Shown in pieces: positions 47,319 to 60,623 of a DNA stretch of 64,000 bases. The stretch spans positions 91,303,529 to 91,367,528 of the forward strand of contig CM043959.1 of the NCBI GenBank assembly GCA_014529385.2, written 5' to 3'. The translations under genes were made by a program, and so were the position numbers. Position 1 is the first letter of the stretch. The number at the start of each line of letters is the position of its first letter. This DNA is from Adiantum capillus-veneris. Its lineage: Eukaryota > Streptophyta > Polypodiopsida > Polypodiales > Pteridaceae. The notes beneath the pieces are model-generated. The model was not told where the DNA came from. It searched no databases and saw nothing but the letters and a program-made list of their open reading frames with translations.

Positions 47319-48266
47319 TTATTGTACCTCTCGTACAGTGTTTGGTCTTGGCAATTCTATGATCACCTTTACCTTGTCTTCATCAGTGGTAATTCCATTA
47401 GCCGATACTATGTGGCCTAGGATCTTGCCTTGCCGTACCATGAATACACATTTTTCTGGGTTGAGGCAAATCCTATACGTTCTGCATTTTTTGAATACCT
47501 TTCTAAGACGATCTATATGGTCTTCTCTCAATAGAGAATAGACACACAAGTCATCCGTGTAAATATCCAAAAATATTCGCAAGTATTCTTTGAAAGCATG
47601 TGTCATTAATCTCTGAAATGTGGCTGGAGCATTGGTCAAGCTAAATGGCATTACCCTAAATGCATATATGCCCCATTCAGTTGCAAACGCTGTTTTGTAC
47701 TGATCTTCTAGTTTAACCCCCAATTGGTTATAACCAGAGAATCCGTACATAAAGCTATAGGCCTGCTTCCCTGCTACTCGTTCTAGGACGTGTTCTGTGA
47801 TAGGAAGAGGATAGTTGTCCCTTATTGTTGCTACATTTACCTTCTTGAGATTCACACACACCCGTAATTTCCCAGTTTTCTTAGGTACCACCACGATTGG
47901 CGACACCCAGTCAGTGTGCTCTATCTCATAAATAAATTCAGCATCCATAAGTTTGTCTATCTCGTCCTTGATCCTTTTGGCGAATGTCTCATTGTACGTG
48001 TACGGACGTTGTTTGCTTGGCTTTGCATCTGACTTCAAAGGGATCGAATGTTCACAAATGTTATAATCCACCCCCTTCAGATCTTTCAATGACGAGGCAA
48101 ATACATCACGAAATTCTTTAAGTGTTTTGATCAGTAAGTCCTCTTCTTCCCGGCTTAGATCAGTGGCAATGTAAGCAGGTCGAGGACTTTCTCCCGGCTC
48201 TGCTAGGTCTATTTTCTTGGCATTCTCTGGCCCATCATAAGACTCGTTGGGTTTAAGCTCTCTCAT
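47319..48266 (-). pseudogene. G1 reverse transcriptase, first catalytic Asp lost
   Basis: An open 315-codon block holds the RT fingers and palm: DWVSPIVVVPKKTGKLRVCV, NYPLPITEHVLERVAGKQAY, FAFRVMPF-like text (YAFRVMPFSLTNAPATFQRL) and the YTDDLCVYS pair. The motif normally reading DGFSGYNQ is YGFSGYNQ here (TAC at 47745), so the first of three metal-binding Asp residues is missing. This copy is inactive even where open. Confidence 0.9.
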
Positions 48267-50104
48267 CGGTTGGTGGACACCAATTTTCTCTCCTGAATGG
48301 TGTACTTACAATAGTGAGGAGGTACATCTATCTCTTTACTCCCATCACTAGCGTTCGATCCATCGCTACTTTCCATCTCAGTTGTCCATACATTTTTCAG
48401 CTTTTGTTTCAAATCATTGTATTTCTTTTTCCGCTCAACTTTCATTATAATTGGATCTCCAAAGACATCCAATATTTCCCTCGCAACTCTCTTTTTTGCC
48501 TTGCTGGTTTTCTTAAATTTCAACAATCTTGCCTTGAAACCTAGGTCTTCAGCAATCTTAAGAAACCTTCCTGACACTTTATCCTTAGCACAATCAACGG
48601 CATGAATGTTCATAAGGAAATGTGTCTTACTCCTGAACTCAAGCATAGGTCTAAACCTAGTTGGTAGACTTTTATGGTGTCGCCTACTCTTGTATCTTTT
48701 TTGGCGTCTCACACTCTGGTTCGAGAAGTTGTAAAAGACGTCATTGTCTTGATCTTGATGGTCGTCTTCTTCCGTATTTTCTGACTTCTCGTCATCCGCA
48801 TTATCTTCGTTTTCACATCGATCAGAAGAATCATAAAATTCTTCTCCATCCTGCTTGATGTTTTTAGTGGGGATGTCCACAAAACCCACTATCTTAATAT
48901 CAAGTTTCGTTTCCGTTTGATTGACTCTCGCATTCTCAGTGTCTCCTTCATTCTCGTCTTCCTCCACAATTTTGTTCAACATGTAGTATGGTACGATATC
49001 GTAGCCATTCTCGTCACAAAATTTTGTGGGAGTGACTTCATTGACGCACACATCCAAAGTAGCCAAAATTTGAGACCATTCTAGGGGTTCGAGCTTCTCT
49101 TCAGGGAAGGGATCTCGTATATAGGCATCATCTTCCAATACCCTCTCTAGTGTCCTTTCATTGTGGTCGAATTCACTATATTGAGATGCTCCGCACATCC
49201 ATATCTCCTTTTTCTTACAGAACCACGCTAGGACTTTTGATCCACTAGTGGTGGCTGAGTCGAAATCTTCCACATGTGTTATCGTGACATCATGGTAGCT
49301 ATGATTTCTCATATTTACACGTGTAGTGGTTTCAGCATGTCTTAGATACAAATAATCATACCCCCAGTCCTGCACCATCTTGAGTTGCCTCATGAACGGC
49401 CTACCAAGGATGATTTCATAATTGTTTTTCTTGCCGAAATCTACTATGGCAAATGTATGTTCATACTCTATGCCACATGAAGATACCACAATTGCCTCAA
49501 GCAATCCTATAGGTCTTTCTACGTGCCCATCCGCTAGTTGCAATTTCATTCTAGTTGTTCGTATTGCCGGTTTTCCCCATTTTTTCCATAGCAATTTGGT
49601 AGCAATGGCAATGCCAGCTCCACTATCAAGTATGGCCTTAGTCTCTATGCCGTTATACTTGACTGGTAGAGTAGTGTTGTCGTCTTCACCCTCACAATAC
49701 TCTCCAACTTTGTTGAGAGACACTGGTCTAGTGTTGACTCTCTTCGGTTCTGTGTCAGTAAGCTCAGTTTCGAAGAACTTAAGAGGCGTCCTTGTACCAA
49801 ATTTTTCAAGGCATTTTCCCACTTCTTTCCACATGCTTGGTCTAATTTTTAACAATTCTGCCAATGTGATTGTACACTTGACCGGAGTAGACAACAAGTC
49901 TGTCCAAATTTTAGTGTCCAATTGATTTGACCCTCCTATTCTTTGAGAAGGTACCCTTCGGTTTTTCGACTTTGCCTCGTAGTCTCCCATGTATGGTGGC
50001 AAAGTTCTGAGTGATGCTGGTCTACTATCTTCTGATGCAACCGAACCATCATCTCCTTGAAATGATTTAGCGTCTAAATCCCATGGTGATTTATTCAAGT
50101 TCAA
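48263..50104 (-). pseudogene. G1 protease and long linker
   Basis: The 613-codon open block holds the retropepsin, ILDSGAGIAIATKLLWKKWG (near 49620) to EIILGRPFMRQLKMVQDWGY (near 49400). A linker of about 350 residues follows, with EIWMCGASQ, LEPLEWSQILATL, acidic text and a basic end. The linker is unusually long for a gypsy element. Its text recurs in copy 1 (30.8-31.2 kb), so it is a conserved part of the family. The protease matures Gag-Pol. Confidence 0.88.
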
Positions 50105-50138
50105 CTCCGAGAAAGGCGCTGACTCGACTGTTTTTGTC

Positions 50139-51827
50139 TCATATTTTTCGAGCTTTTCTCACCGTTTCCCATAGCTCTTCATGCCATTTTTCTTCCACAA
50201 TGGGTGCATATGGTGGAAAACCCTTCAGTGATTCATCAGTGCTATTAGGCACTACTCTTGCATCCTCTACATCAGGCAAGGATTTAACGTTTTCTATCTT
50301 GTCAGGTACCCTTTGTTCAGTTTTGATAGGTGTTTCATTGTTCGGTGGTTTGATTATTCTATCCCTCACTTCCATAGGTGGAGGCTCTAGTAAGGCTTGT
50401 GCAGTTTCGATCAACTGCTTGCACTTCTCTAGTCTTTGTTTTTCTATCTCTGGATGTGGATATGTCATCCACCTTTGCTCTAGAGTCTGTCTGTTTTTCA
50501 ATCTTGCTTCATAGGCTTGCATTGCATCCAAGGGTTCATTGACCTTATCTACCAATACAAACCCTCCTGAGCTTGCACTCCTAGGTCCCTCCGTCGATTT
50601 TAGAGAGTCAGACTCTCTCTACTGTTTAAGTTGCTCTCGAGCCATTGCTAGCTCAGCTTCTACAGCCTTCTGTTTTCGTTCACGTCTAGTCTTCATTTTC
50701 GCTCTTCGTTCTTTCCAAGGATTATCACAACTGACGCTAGACTTGTCAGTCTTGATTTCGTCTTGATTTTCATTGTTACTCTTGGGTTGATTGTCATCTT
50801 TCCTTGTTTGGGCTCTTGTCAAGACCTTAACAGGAATCGTAGTTTCGTTTTCTGACCCCACTGGCGATGGTATGGAATTTACCATGTTTAATGAAGTTTT
50901 TGCTCCTTTGCTCGGGTTCTTAGGGCAATCAAGAATCAAGTGAGTAATTCCACACTCGGTGCAATATGCGTTGACTCTAATGATTTCATCATGAGGACAG
51001 TCTCTTAGCCAATGGTCTCCAGCACACTTGTAGCAGGGTCCCTTAGGCTGTTGAGGTGCTCCTTGAGCTCCTCTTTGGTTGTATGCATGCCTCTGCCCGC
51101 CCATGCCTCCATTGGCTATGAACAACAGTGTTCGTTCATCCAAGGTGTATCTTCCTTCTCCTGCTGCCTGTGCAGCTGTTGGTGGTCCTGTACTTCCAAT
51201 CATGCTCCAAGGTTCTGGCATTGGGGGTTCTTCCGGTGTATAATAGACAGGATTTGCTACATATCCATTGGAATCATCGTAATATGCATGCATAGGTACC
51301 AAATCCTTCTCTTCTAGTTCGTTTACTATTGGTATGTATCTTATGCCTACTGGTCTTACTCCTGGTAGGGGTGGTTGTTGCCCCAATACTGGTTGTGGTC
51401 TTTCAACACCTACAGGTCCGGGTAGGTTGCCTGCTTGATACCTAGGCATCGGTAGGAGTTGAGGAGATGCTGCCTGAACTTGGGGAGCATATGGTCGCTC
51501 TCTCACATATCCCTTGTTATAATAACATTCCTCCGTCACATGGTTTGTCCATTTTTGTTCAATAGCACACCACTTCGGCTGTTTAGCCTGAGGCTTGGCA
51601 TACATATTAATTCTTTTTAGCACTTCCTCTACAAGCTGCTCCTAGCTTACAGCTACTTCTCCTTTCGGTGATGTCTTAGCGGACTTGCTTCCACTTTGTT
51701 GTGAGGATGAATCGTCATCAAGATCCTTGAATTCACCCTCCTTGTAGACCGCACAATTGTCTACAAGGTAAAGAGCTTCCTTAGTTAACTCATTTAACGT
51801 CGTGCTCCTCTTCATATGTAAGTCCTT
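50139..51827 (-). pseudogene. G1 gag C-part with two unusual zinc knuckles
   Basis: CYKCAGDHWLRDC (near 51000-51040) and CTECGITHLILDC (near 50925-50965) both have CX2CX3HX4C spacing. Pro/Gln-rich text precedes them and charged helices follow. TAG near 51642 (S*EQLVEEVLKR) replaces the Gln of copy 1 (NQERLIEEVLKR). Another TAG lies at 50619. The frame shifts just after 50139. Confidence 0.88.
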
Positions 51828-52586
51828 CTAGAGATTTGCGTTCCTTAGTCCTTGAATAAATATAAGCATAAGTCTGGACTGAGTTGGCAGTTCTTCCACA
51901 GGGCAGAACTTCACATATCTTTTTAGTCGTAGGACTGCCTTTTGGACAGATTCCCCTTCTTTCTGTTTGAACTTATGGATTTGTGAGACTGTATTATGAG
52001 CTATCCCCCTTTGTGAGAATTCCTCAATTAACTCGTCAAAAACTTCCTCCATAGACTCGAAATCTCTACGCTCCGCAAAGTCAAACCAAGTAGCGGCACC
52101 CTCCTCTAGAGTAAGCCCAAACCCTGCAAATTGAGTAGGGAAGTCCAACACTTCTTCAGCTCTAATTACATGCACAAAGGCTGCTACATGATCCCTAGGA
52201 TCTCTGTTTCCCATGTATTTCTTGTTTACCCATTTTTGCACCTGCGAAGGTCTAATTCTACGATGGTCTACAAATCTCATCATTGGTTCTCCTCGTCCTA
52301 CTCAATATACCCCCTCTGGCCTTCGGTAGTGGGAGGGTTCCTCTCCCAGAGGTGCCCCTAAGCCATAATTTCTGATGGTTTTTGTAAGAGGTGGTTCATC
52401 TCTTCGAACTCGTTCTATGGGTTGTCTTCTAGGATGTGCCGACTCTTGAGTTTTTGGCTTACTCTCACCTTGATGTTGTGAATAGAGTGGTGGTTCTTGT
52501 AAATCTCTTAGCCCTCTTGTAGCTGGATAACCATCTCTGTTTCGGTTTTGTTCTAATGTCGCACTTTGTTGAAGCCATGCCTGCAA
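51828..52586 (-). pseudogene. G1 gag capsid-like domain
   Basis: QVQKWVNKKYMGNRDPRDHV, FAGFGLTLEEGAATWFDFAE and SQRGIAHNTVSQIHKFKQ mark a retrotransposon gag. An upstream Arg/Pro/Gln-rich part (52302-52586) is in the same frame beyond a TGA at 52302. The TAG at 51828 (NANL*KDLHM) stands where copy 1 has Gln (NADLQKDLHM). Confidence 0.88.
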
Positions 52587-52619
52587 TGATGGTTGGGTTT
52601 CTTGTTGGTTAAGGTAGTT

Positions 52620-53900
52620 GAACGTCTGTTGTCGGTTGGAATATGACGTTGTCTCGTACTCTTTTGAAAATGGATTTGTTGACTGGTCTTTTTATAAGCT
52701 CATATTTTGGTCCAAATGCAATAAAATTTAAGCTATGGACTCCCTCAATACTCTGGGCCACTTGGGATTACTCATTTGTATAATTTGAGTTTAATCTAGG
52801 CCAAAACACATCATACGCAAGTCTTTTTGACTAGATTGAACTTAATTTTTTGTCCAAGGTTCTCCTTTATGTGTACACAAAGCATACATGCTCAAACTCA
52901 GGTTTTGATGCCAATGTTTCACTAATTCACCACTTTTCTTCGTTTATTTCTAGAATTTGCAAAATTCTCTCCAAATGTCAGGTTGGCTGACCAAATGGTG
53001 TGAAAGCTTGCACTCAAGCTTTTAGCTATCTTCCCAGTGTTTTGGTGATGACCAACATGCAGGTTACTACCCAAATCTAAACTGGAGACATTATACACGT
53101 ATAAACTCTTTCATCTCAGATATGAGATCTGTTTCTATCCCAGCTTCCCCTATTTTTCAGCAACATGTACATGTGTTTACAACAAAATTTAAACCTCAAA
53201 AGTGCTCACAAACACAAAGTTTTGCCTTTTTTCTGTCACAACTCTGTCTTTTGGCTTTTAGCCCCCAATTCTATGCCAAAATTTCCCACTCAAGGTGTCC
53301 TAGGGTATAAAGACTCTTTTGAACACTTTGGTACATTCAATTTCCACAGTTTTGGTCTCTTTTTAGCCCTGGAGACTTTATACGTGTATGAAGTCTAACC
53401 TGCAGAAATGAGATTTTTATCTGCAGAGCCCTCTCAAATGTCTTCTTAAGTCTTAGCAACCCTCTATCATGCAGAACATTTTTGTGAGCTTTGCTTTTGC
53501 ACTATTTCGACTAAGAATCAATCTTCTTTCAAGGTTTCAATGCAAAAACAATCAACTCTAGCAATTCTTCATTGATGGACAACTCTAGATCAAGATCAAA
53601 TTATCTACCTAAAGCTACTCCTAAACATAAAAAATGGGATTTTGCCATTGTGAGAAGATAAGCACTTAACTGACATACACGGACTAGCTAATGCCCTTAT
53701 CACCTCATCAACCACTCAAACTCCAAAACCGATACAATTCTAAACTAAAACCATCAACACGGGTGACCAAGGCAAGACACAAGCTTCCCAGCACCTCTCT
53801 ATAGGTCCTAACTAAACTAAGATAGAAAAGAATACTCTTGGATGTCATAGTAACTCTCACCTCATAGGATTAGTCTAAGGTCATCTACCTAGGGCTTTGT
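52620..53900 (-). other. G1 untranslated leader with dyads
   Basis: No ORF matches the leader ORF of copy 1. Two related dyads occur, TTATACACGTATAA (about 53091-53104) and the near-palindrome AGACTTTATACGTGTATGAA (53373 on). Some of this may be flanking sequence of gag that has decayed. Confidence 0.5.
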
Positions 53901-53918
53901 TCCCCGGCAATGGCGCCA
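53901..53918 (-). promoter_or_regulatory. Primer binding site (tRNA-Asp type)
   Basis: The minus strand reads TGGCGCCATTGCCGGGGA, one base inside the LTR. It resembles the TGGCGCCGTTGCCGGGGA site of plant Athila/Tat elements, which I recall as tRNA-Asp. Confidence 0.8.
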
Positions 53919-53919
53919 A

Positions 53920-54848
<929 letters not shown>

Positions 54849-55756
54849 TTGATATACTGGCAAGTGGGAATCACTTGCAGTTGCCATGTGTATGCATCAT
54901 TTGGTGCCTGTTTGAGCGCATTGTCTGGTATTGTACATTATTTGTGGATACTGCCATTGTACACCCTTATGGAGCCATACTTGGTTTTATTCGGCAGTCC
55001 CAGCCATTTCTAAGACTTGGTTTGGAAGATAGTCATTTCTGAGACTTGACTATACGATGTTTGCATATCCTTCATGAGAGGGTCGTGGTGAGGTTTTATT
55101 GAGCTAAGGGATTCTCAAGTTTGAGATCCTTCTAGTGATACAGGTGGCTGGAGCACCCTTTTTGTGACCTCGTCATAGGTTATGTGTATTAGTGATTTCT
55201 ACTGGATGCTTGGGTGCTATTGTGGGCAGGTTATATTGCATACATACACAGTCTGTATTTTGGGTTTTTACTACTCTAATTATGGGGAAACTCTGCCAAA
55301 ATTTTCCCAAGTTGTGATGGATGGTTCTTTTGTCTTTTGAGCCATTTATGCTGTTATGCTACTAAAATTCTGACTGAATCAGAGGGTAATTAGTCAAGTG
55401 TGCCTTGGGAGCTGCATGGCTAGCTTTCAATGAATAATCACAATGGACTTCACTTCAGTCCTTTCCATTTTACACAAAGACTCCAGATAAATGCTTTTGT
55501 GGACAGGAAGATTTTTTACCATCAGTGCATAGTCTTTATGTTTGGGCCAAGAAAATTAAAAGAGATACTGGAATCCCCTTTGCATGTTGTAGTTCCGATG
55601 ATTAACTATGAAAACTCGTTTGATGTGCATGTGTTCGTCCTTTTCTGAAACTTGAGCTCCATTAAAGTTTTTGGGGATTGAGTCAGTAAAGAGATTTGGG
55701 TTTCTTGCACCTATGTTAGAAGGGGTTCTCAAAGCATTGAAACTTGGGGGGGCATG
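54849..55756. other. No gene recognised; possible leader of G2
   Basis: It lies between the G1 LTR and the first gag text of G2. No LTR or primer site for G2 was found, so the G1 insertion or a deletion may have removed them. Confidence 0.45.
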
Positions 55757-57060
55757 GCTTTCTCTTATCTGGAATTTCATGGAAGAAGTGATGAAGACGT
55801 GGATGAATTTTTGGAAAAGAGGTTGCCTACATTAGCAACCAGATTCATGATCCTGTGTAGATGTTACGTTTTCTCCAGGATTGTTTGAAGAATGATGCAC
55901 GAGTTTGGTCCAAAGAATTTGAAGAGAAGTTGCGTGCGGCTGATCCACCTGTAAGATTAAGTTGGGACAATATAAGGCATGGATTGGAAGTGGGGTTTGT
56001 GAAGACAGAAGATCCTGACAAAGTGTGGAAATAAGTACAAGCTTTGGTGCAAAGGGAAGGTGAGCTAGTAGATGAGTACATACGTAAGTTTTTATTGGCA
56101 TGGGACCGATGTACAAGGCCTTAGCACCACAAGTACCCCAACCTGTTATGATGAAGAAGGATAGATTCTTGGCTGGTCTTTAGGAGAATATACATTGGAG
56201 AGTGGAGCTAAAGAAGCCTAGGTCATATGAAGATGCATTACATGTGGCAAGGAACAAAGAGTGGAAGATGAGAAGAATGAGCCAGATAGGTGTAGAGTCT
56301 TTGCCCAGGAGGCCTAAGTTTCAGCCAATGGATTCTTTGCAAGGTCGTATGCCAGGGGTTCATCATGAATCAGTGGTTCCTATCACTCCTCAGGTTATGC
56401 CAACAGTGGTCGCTACAGCAGTGCAAGATGATGGGCTAAGGCAAGACATGAGGCAAGTGGTAGATTTAATGAAGAATCTCAGCCTAAAAATGCTAGGTAA
56501 TGTGAAAATAATTCAGGTCGTGTGAGGTTTGCAAATCAGCCAAGAGGTGAAGAAAAACCCAGGAATGGTCTTGGACAAAGCAATGGTAGGGTCTGGAGGT
56601 AGACACCCACATGTTATAATTGCAAAGAGTTGGGCCACATCATCCCACAATGTGATAAGCCACCAAGGATCCATTGCCAAGACAGGTGCTAACTAGGTCA
56701 AATGATTATGGCATTGAAATTAAGGGAGAAGAAGGACCCAACGGATTAACGAAAGAGAAAAAGGGAAAGACAAAAGTGATAAGCGTGGTCACCTTGGAGA
56801 AGGCAGCAAAGCTGGAGGGTACATTAGTGATGCCTATTGGGAAGAGGACCACACAGGATAAATAGGGAAGAAATGGCACATGTCCTAGTAAGAAGAAGGG
56901 AAAGAGCCATGAAGGCGAGGATGTCAAGGCCAAAGGGCTCGTAGCAAGTTTCATGTTTCATATTTTCCACTAGGGGATGGGAAATTAAGCAACAACTTGA
57001 AGGAGGATATGACAAGCAGGAAAGCAGATGTTACTTTTGGGCAGCTTATGGTGCCTAAGC
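55757..57060 (+). pseudogene. G2 gag with CCHC knuckle
   Basis: Text starting MAFSYLEFHGRSDEDVDEFL shifts frame, then continues through KNDARVWSKEFEEKL, VQALVQREGELVDEYIRKFL and 56202-56525. This is a retrotransposon gag. The knuckle CYNCKELGHIIPQC (56612-56653) has standard CX2CX4HX4C spacing, unlike G1. At least four stops and three frameshifts occur. Confidence 0.85.
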
Positions 57061-57189
57061 TAAAGTGAGAGTGGAAGAAGATGGTTAGCCCAGTGGAGAA
57101 AGAACCAAAGAGGTTCAGTGAAGGTGTTCGCGATGGACGAGCTACCAGACATTTGCCCAATAGTAGATGTGTGGCACAAAAGAAAAAAT

Positions 57190-57660
57190 TTGGGACAGGG
57201 TTATGTTGATGGGGGGCCCAAATATGTGTCATAGCACACTCATGCATTGAGAAGATGGGTCTTACACTAACTGGGGTGTTAGGCTTTTGAATCAGATTGG
57301 CAAACCATCAAAAGGTAAAATGTTTGGGTGTTGTAAATAGCTTAGAAGTGGAGGCGTATGATGCAAAGGTGGTGGTTGATTTTCATGTGATGCCAGCTGG
57401 GTTGGGAGCATATCCTATTATATTGGGCAGACCATGGTTACGTGTAGTGGGAGCTGTTCAAGATTGGAGACACGGTACGATTAGCCTCTATGGAAAGACA
57501 GGTGCCAAGAAGCTATATAATATGGACACAAGAAAACTATTGGAGGAATTTTATGAAGATGAGGATGAGTCTAGTGATGAAGACTATACAGTGATAGTAC
57601 TACCAATAGTGATGAGGACGTTGATGTTGCATTTCTTCTGATGGACAAAGAAATCCATGA
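57190..57660 (+). pseudogene. G2 protease
   Basis: The active-site loop appears as VDGGPNMC near 57206, with later text in another frame, then YPIILGRPWLRVVGAVQDW (near 57410) and ISLYGKTG. The Asp-Gly-Gly loop departs from DTG/DSG, a variant I recall from other plant gypsy proteases. An acidic tail follows. Confidence 0.8.
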
Positions 57661-57718
57661 GTCTTTTTTAGTTGCATTTGCAAATGAGGTCTAAGATGAA
57701 AGTGACGGGCCTTATGAA

Positions 57719-59030
57719 GTGATTGAAGGGCTGATGCAAACCAAGGTTGAATTGTCAAAGAAGCAGGAATTGATGACACAAATGATTAGTGGAGACCTCT
57801 CAGCTGTGGAGAAGGCGAAATATTTGCACATGTTGGCTAGTTTTCTTGCTTTATTCATTACATCATATGACGAGATCAGAGGATTCAAAGGAGAAGAAAT
57901 GCATATAGAGCTAAAGGAAGATGCTAAGCCAGTGCAGCAAAGAATAAGAAGGATGGGTCGAGAGCAAATGAAAGCCTTGCGGGAAGAGATGGACAAGCTG
58001 TTGAAGGCAGGGTTCATAGTCCCAGTGGGGACCACAGAATGGGTGAGTCCAGTGGTGCAGTCTGAAGAAGGATGAAAAGTGGAGGATTTGTGTAGATTTT
58101 AAACCCTTAAACATAGTCACTAACAAGAACCCATATCCTCTTCCATTCATCAATCAGATTTTGGATTCAGTGGTAGGTTATGAGAGGTACAGTGTGTATG
58201 ATGGTTTTTTAGGCTATTTTCAATTGAAGATTGCTCTTAAAGACTGAATAAAGACAACTTTAATCACGCCGTGGGGCTGTTATTGCTTCACAATATTATT
58301 GACATGGTCCATTTGGCTTGACAAATAGACCATCCTTCTATCAAGAGAGAGCAAATTGGGTATTGTCGCCATTTATTGGTAATTGTGTTAAAGATTTTAT
58401 GGAAGACTTTTGTGTCTACAATAGTTGCAGATGGTATTGGCTCAATATGATGAATGTGGAGGAAAACTAAATCCAAAGAAATGTCATCTAGCATAGCCAA
58501 GGGTGAAGTTATTGGGCCATATGGTGTCAAAAAATGGCATTGAGGTTGATCCAGACAAGGTTAAGTCTATTATTCTTCTTCCATCACCTAAGAGTACAAA
58601 GCAATTGGCAACCTTTATACACAAAGTGAAGTACATGGCATGATTTATTCCATTGTCTTCACAGCTCCTTTATCTATTACAACAAGTGGCAAAGCATGAT
58701 CCATTGCAATGGGATGGCAAGTGTGAAGAAGTGTTTCAAGAGGTGTTAGGGGGGCTGTAAGCCATGCAGGCTCCTGATTGGGAGCAAGTGTTTTATGTAA
58801 ATCCATTAGTAGGGGATGATGCCATTGGAGCCATGTATTGCAAAATGGAAAGGGAAGCCATTATATAAGGCCGGTGTATTGTGCAAGCCGAGTGAAGTCG
58901 GTAGCAGAAACAAAATTGTCGTAAGTAGAGCTCGTGATGGCCAGTGTAATATTTGCCTGCCGGTGATTTCGTTATTACTTGCTACCACGACCTTTTGTTT
59001 ACTTAATGAGTTATGTTTTTTTGCCACCGT
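57719..59030 (+). pseudogene. G2 reverse transcriptase and RNase H, heavily decayed
   Basis: 57719-58075 holds the N-part (HIELKEDAKPVQQRIRRMGR, GTTEWVSPV). After a frameshift: WRICVDFKPLNIVTNKNPYP and YDGFLGYFQLKIAL. The YxDD region near 58390-58440 is not readable. LLGHMVSKNGIEVDPDKVK and a weak RNase H start (VGDDAIGAMYCKM) follow. Many stops. Confidence 0.82.
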
Positions 59031-59206
59031 TAATTAATGGCACTAACATGTCAAATGTGGTCAAGGAATGGATAATTGAGCTGCAAGAGTTTGAGTTCTC
59101 TTTTCTAGTGGAAGACAGTACAAGAGCTACCCTAGCTGATTTGTTGACTTACAAGGAGAATCCCCTTCTTGTTAAGAAAGAGGTGGTGAAAAGGGCAGTT
59201 GAATAA

Positions 59207-59452
59207 GTGCCATACATCACCAATGCACATGTTTTGTTCTTTGATGGCTCATATAGAAAGATCCATGATGTGGCTTTAGGGGGTATAGCACTCTACAAAC
59301 CAGAGGGGAAGCTAGTATGCAAAAGAGGGTTCAAATTGGATGCTCATAGTAACAATGAGGCTAAATATGCCACTTTGGAAGTCAGATTACACATTTGTTT
59401 GAAGCATGGGATTAGAAGGTTGAACATAAAAGGTGATGCCTTGTTAGTGTGA
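59207..59452 (+). pseudogene. G2 additional archaeal-type RNase H
   Basis: VLFFDGSYRKIHDVALGGIA and FKLDAHSNNEAKYATLEVRL match the second, archaeal-type RNase H typical of Tat-lineage plant gypsy elements. The first Asp and the Glu of NNEA are present. It ends at TGA at 59450. It lies between RNase H and integrase, as in Tat. Confidence 0.8.
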
Positions 59453-59599
59453 AGCAACTGTTGGGTGTGTGGAAAAGCAAGAACACATCATTGAAGGAAA
59501 TGTTTCAAAATTAAAGGCCTGTTAAAAAAGTTCGAAGCATGGAGCATCAGACACATTGAACGTGCTCTAAATGGAGAGGCACATGAAGCAGCTCAAAGC

Positions 59600-60622
59600 A
59601 TGATTGGGGAGCTATTTGTGTTAAGGACTAATTTACCTCTTTATCATGGCCGGGAAAGTTTGGCTCAAGAAGAGGAGTTTTTGCTAACAAGAATCATCCC
59701 AAAGGACATTCAGAAGTCTAAGAAGTATGGTTTTGTGTGTAGATCATCCAAGTACAAATTGATTGGTGATGTTTTGTACATGAAAGGGGCTGATCTAGTG
59801 TTGAAATGTGTACCTTGGCAAGAGGAGCTTTATAGAGTGTTGGAAGAGAATCATGAAGGCGCATGTGGCAGACATTTTTCTCTAAAGATCACCTTGCATA
59901 AGATCTTGCACGAGGGGTATGTATGGCCTAGTTTTCACAAGGATGTTCACCATTGGTGTTGGTCTTGCAATAGATTTCAAGCATTTGGGAAGAGAGTGTT
60001 GAAGCCAGAGCTATGAAAAACCATTATGGCATTTGATGTGTTTGAAAAGTAGGGTTTGATGCAATACGCCCGTTACCTATCACAAGCAGGGGCAAAAGCT
60101 ATATTTTGAGTGCAGTGGACTATCTCTCTAGATGGGTAGAGGCTATAGCATTAAAGCAAATCACCGCAAAGGATGTGGCAAAATTTGTGTACGATGAAAT
60201 ATGTTGCAAGTTTGGGGTGCCACTAGAGCTACTTTTGGATAAGGGGCCAGGATTTAGAGCTAAACTATTAGACCTTTTTATGCGCAAAGATGAAGATTAA
60301 GCACCAGTATACCACTCCTTATTATCCACAATGTAATGGCTTAAATGAAAGATTCAATGGTGAGATGATACAAATTCTTTTGAAAGTGACAGAGCACCAA
60401 GGAAAAAATTGGGATTTGGAGTTGCCTAGTGCATTATGGGCTTATCGTACTTCAGTGAAGACAAGTACAGGGTTTACTCCATTTCATTTTTTGGTATATG
60501 AAAAGGAAGCATTATTGCCTGTGGAGGTAGAGTTGCCTACGATAAAGATGTTAGAAAGGTTTCTTGGGCATTCCAATGATCAAAGAGAGGCTCTTACAAT
60601 TACAAGAGGTTTAGCTGGATAG
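59600..60622 (+). pseudogene. G2 integrase
   Basis: Zinc module: ENHEGACGRHF...CWSC (near 59845-59970), a single H2C2. Core: SAVDYLSRWVEA, LLLDKGPGFR and NGLNERFNGE give D, D and E. Then LWAYRTSVKTSTGFTPFHFL. Stops at 60014 and 60049, and a frameshift near 60290. Confidence 0.88.
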
Positions 60623-60623
60623 G

